Positions 62,879 to 64,000 of a stretch of 64,000 bases of DNA are shown here, piece by piece. Origin of the DNA: Sulfitobacter sp. THAF37. Its GTDB lineage: Bacteria; Pseudomonadota; Alphaproteobacteria; Rhodobacterales; Rhodobacteraceae. The position numbers and the translations under genes are program-made. Under the pieces are notes generated by a model. The model searched no databases and was not told the DNA's origin. It saw only the letters and a list, made by a program, of their open reading frames with translations. Numbering within the stretch: the stretch's first letter is position 1; each line of letters begins with the position of its first letter. Location of the stretch: assembly GCF_009363555.1 (NCBI RefSeq), contig NZ_CP045372.1:310001-374000 (forward strand). Reading direction: 5' to 3'.

Positions 62879-62894
62879 ATATTTCTAGAAATAT
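62879..62894. promoter_or_regulatory. Perfect 16-bp palindrome over the arsR start
   Basis: ATATTTCTAGAAATAT (62879-62894) is a perfect palindrome reaching into the ATG (62893-62895) of the ArsR gene. A second looser pair, ATTTC and GAAAT, lies at about 62833-62852. ArsR-family dimers bind such 12-2-12-type or AT-rich inverted repeats, so this is very likely the autoregulatory operator. Binding there would block both transcription and ribosome access. Confidence 0.7.
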
Positions 62895-63237
62895 GAAAAC
62901 CGATTCCCGCAGCACCCCGCCCCTGACGCTGGCCGCCGCCAGCTTTGCCGCTCTCGGCTCCGAACAGCGCCTGTCGGTGCTGCGCACCCTGGTGCGCGCG
63001 GGCCCCGACGGGCTGAGCATCGGGGCACTGGGGGAACGCACCGGGGTCACGGGCTCCACCCTGACCCACCACCTCAAACTGCTCGCCGCCGCCAACCTGG
63101 TCAAGCAGACGCGGGCGGGGCGTTCCACCATCTGCGCCGCCGTGGCCTATGACGACGTCCAGGCGCTGGCGCATTTCCTGCTGACCGAATGCTGCGCCGA
63201 TGCCGCAGCCCCCTGCGAGGACCACGATCATGGCTGA
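62893..63237 (+). CDS. ArsR-family transcriptional repressor
   Basis: A 114-residue winged-helix regulator. LGSEQRLSVLRTLVRAGPDG (about residues 22-41) and TGVTGSTLTHHLKLLAAANL (about 50-69, recognition helix) are the ArsR core. Possible metal ligands are the C-terminal ECC, C in APCED and the HDHG tail, suggesting a soft or divalent metal effector (Cu, Zn, Cd or As). It overlaps the permease gene by 8 bp, so it probably controls it. The perfect palindrome over the start codon is the likely operator. Confidence 0.9.
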   Translation: MKTDSRSTPPLTLAAASFAALGSEQRLSVLRTLVRAGPDGLSIGALGERTGVTGSTLTHHLKLLAAANLVKQTRAGRSTICAAVAYDDVQALAHFLLTECCADAAAPCEDHDHG

Positions 63238-64000
63238 AACAACGCAATCTCCCCGCGGCCTGACGGCGAACCTGGCACGCTGGCGCCCCGGTGCCTGGGC
63301 CGTTACCGCCGCGATCCTCGTCGGGGTCGGCCTCTTCGACCTGCCCCAGTTCGGCCCGACGGTGATCTTCGCGGGCACGGCGCTGATCCACACCGCGCCC
63401 TTTATCGCCTTTGCCGTGCTGGCGGTGGCCTATCTCAAGGCCAGCGGCGCGGAAAACCTGCTTGCCCGCGCGTTCGAGGGCAACCCGGCGCGGATGATCG
63501 TCATGGCGGCGCTGCTGGGCGGCCTGTCGCCTTTCTGCTCCTGCGAGGTCATCCCCTTCATCGCCGCCCTGCTGGCAGTCGGCGCGCCGCTGGGTGCGGT
63601 CATGGCCTTCTGGCTCGCCTCGCCTCTTATGGACCCGGCGATGTTCGCCATCACATCGGGCACGCTGGGCTGGGACTTCGCCCTTGCCAAGACACTGGCC
63701 GCCATCGGCATCGGCATGTTCGGCGGCTTCGGCGTCATGCTGGCGGCCAACACGCCGCTCTTTGCCGACCCGCTGCGCGAACGCCCCGCCGTGGGCGGCT
63801 GTTGCGGGGTCAAGAAACCCTTCTCCGGCCAACCGGCCTGGCGCTTCTGGCACGACAGCGACCGCAACGAGGTCTTCAGGGAGACCGCGATCGACAATGC
63901 ATTGTTCCTGACCAAATGGCTGAGCCTGGCCTATGTGGTCGAAGCCCTGATGCTGACCTATGTCCCCGCCGATTGGATCGCCGGGGTGCTGGGCGGCACG
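63230..64000 (+). CDS. DUF318-type permease (partial, runs off the window)
   Basis: The first 257 codons of a membrane permease. Helices occur at about residues 23-38, 44-68 and 87-124. LSPFCSCEVIPFIAAL (FCSCE motif, about residues 100-115) and GAVMAFWLASPLMDPAMF are signatures of the ArsP/DUF318 permease family. VGGCCGVKK (about 185-193) is a cytoplasmic Cys pair. Members export organoarsenicals or Cu/Zn. The start overlaps the upstream ArsR stop, so metal-induced expression is probable. The C-terminal half is outside the window. Confidence 0.88.
   Translation, partial: MAETTQSPRGLTANLARWRPGAWAVTAAILVGVGLFDLPQFGPTVIFAGTALIHTAPFIAFAVLAVAYLKASGAENLLARAFEGNPARMIVMAALLGGLSPFCSCEVIPFIAALLAVGAPLGAVMAFWLASPLMDPAMFAITSGTLGWDFALAKTLAAIGIGMFGGFGVMLAANTPLFADPLRERPAVGGCCGVKKPFSGQPAWRFWHDSDRNEVFRETAIDNALFLTKWLSLAYVVEALMLTYVPADWIAGVLGGT

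Overview
The window is GC-rich, densely packed chromosomal DNA from an alphaproteobacterium, almost certainly a Rhodobacterales (Roseobacter-group) member. Evidence for this includes a GcrA cell-cycle regulator, a 44-residue aa3-type cytochrome oxidase subunit IV, homospermidine synthase, a phaA/phaB polyhydroxybutyrate locus, a DmdC-like acyl-CoA dehydrogenase, and many short 4-nt gene overlaps. I recognised no rRNA, tRNA, CRISPR array, prophage or intact transposase. Most of the content is core metabolism and housekeeping. The unusual features are mainly in the non-coding DNA.

Layout. 0-3.6 kb: hisC (cut by the left edge), homospermidine synthase, a hotdog thioesterase, an intergenic region with two identical hairpins, a small unknown gene and rpsD. 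3.8-6.8 kb: a blue-light LOV histidine kinase with its receiver protein, DNA glycosylase tag and an EAL protein. 6.9-9.9 kb: phaA and phaB with a frameshifted patatin-like gene between them. 9.9-12.1 kb: a 38-residue small protein divergent from a LysR regulator and EamA exporter. 12.2-20.3 kb: RNA methyltransferase, polyprenyl synthase, ispE, a TPR protein, ETF-ubiquinone oxidoreductase, soxR with a divergent glyoxalase-fold gene, and greA. 20.4-27 kb: a membrane protein, a 267-bp element with 32-bp terminal inverted repeats, the molybdenum-cofactor/formate-dehydrogenase maturation set (fdhD, mobA, mobB and a DUF429-like::MoeA fusion), and azlCD. 27-38.6 kb: a lipoprotein, oxidase subunit IV, DUF6173, an MBL hydrolase with an acyl-CoA dehydrogenase, a Sua5-type enzyme, YqgE, a DsbD alpha-domain protein and an RND efflux pair. 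38.7-46 kb: YcjF/GNAT/YcjX, truA, gnd, Nudix, PiT. 46-50.4 kb: panE-argF-argD with a candidate attenuator upstream of argD, and an EamA exporter. 50.5-54 kb: gcrA and a ThDP-enzyme/CoA-transferase pair. 54-60.2 kb: a TTC38-like TPR gene and opgCGH for osmoregulated periplasmic glucans. 60.2-64 kb: rhodanese, YHS, SseB and UDG-like genes, then an ArsR repressor with a perfect palindrome over its start codon, overlapping a permease cut by the right edge.

The observations most worth following up are: (1) an Arg-rich 14-codon leader peptide followed by hairpins and a terminator ending in TTTT, just upstream of argD; (2) the MITE-like element abutting the moeA stop codon; (3) two identical 35-nt hairpin repeats between divergent genes; (4) a tandem AT-rich palindrome pair upstream of mobA; (5) a one-base frameshift in the patatin-like gene between phaA and phaB. 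None of these proves a new system. The argD leader is the best candidate for undescribed regulation.
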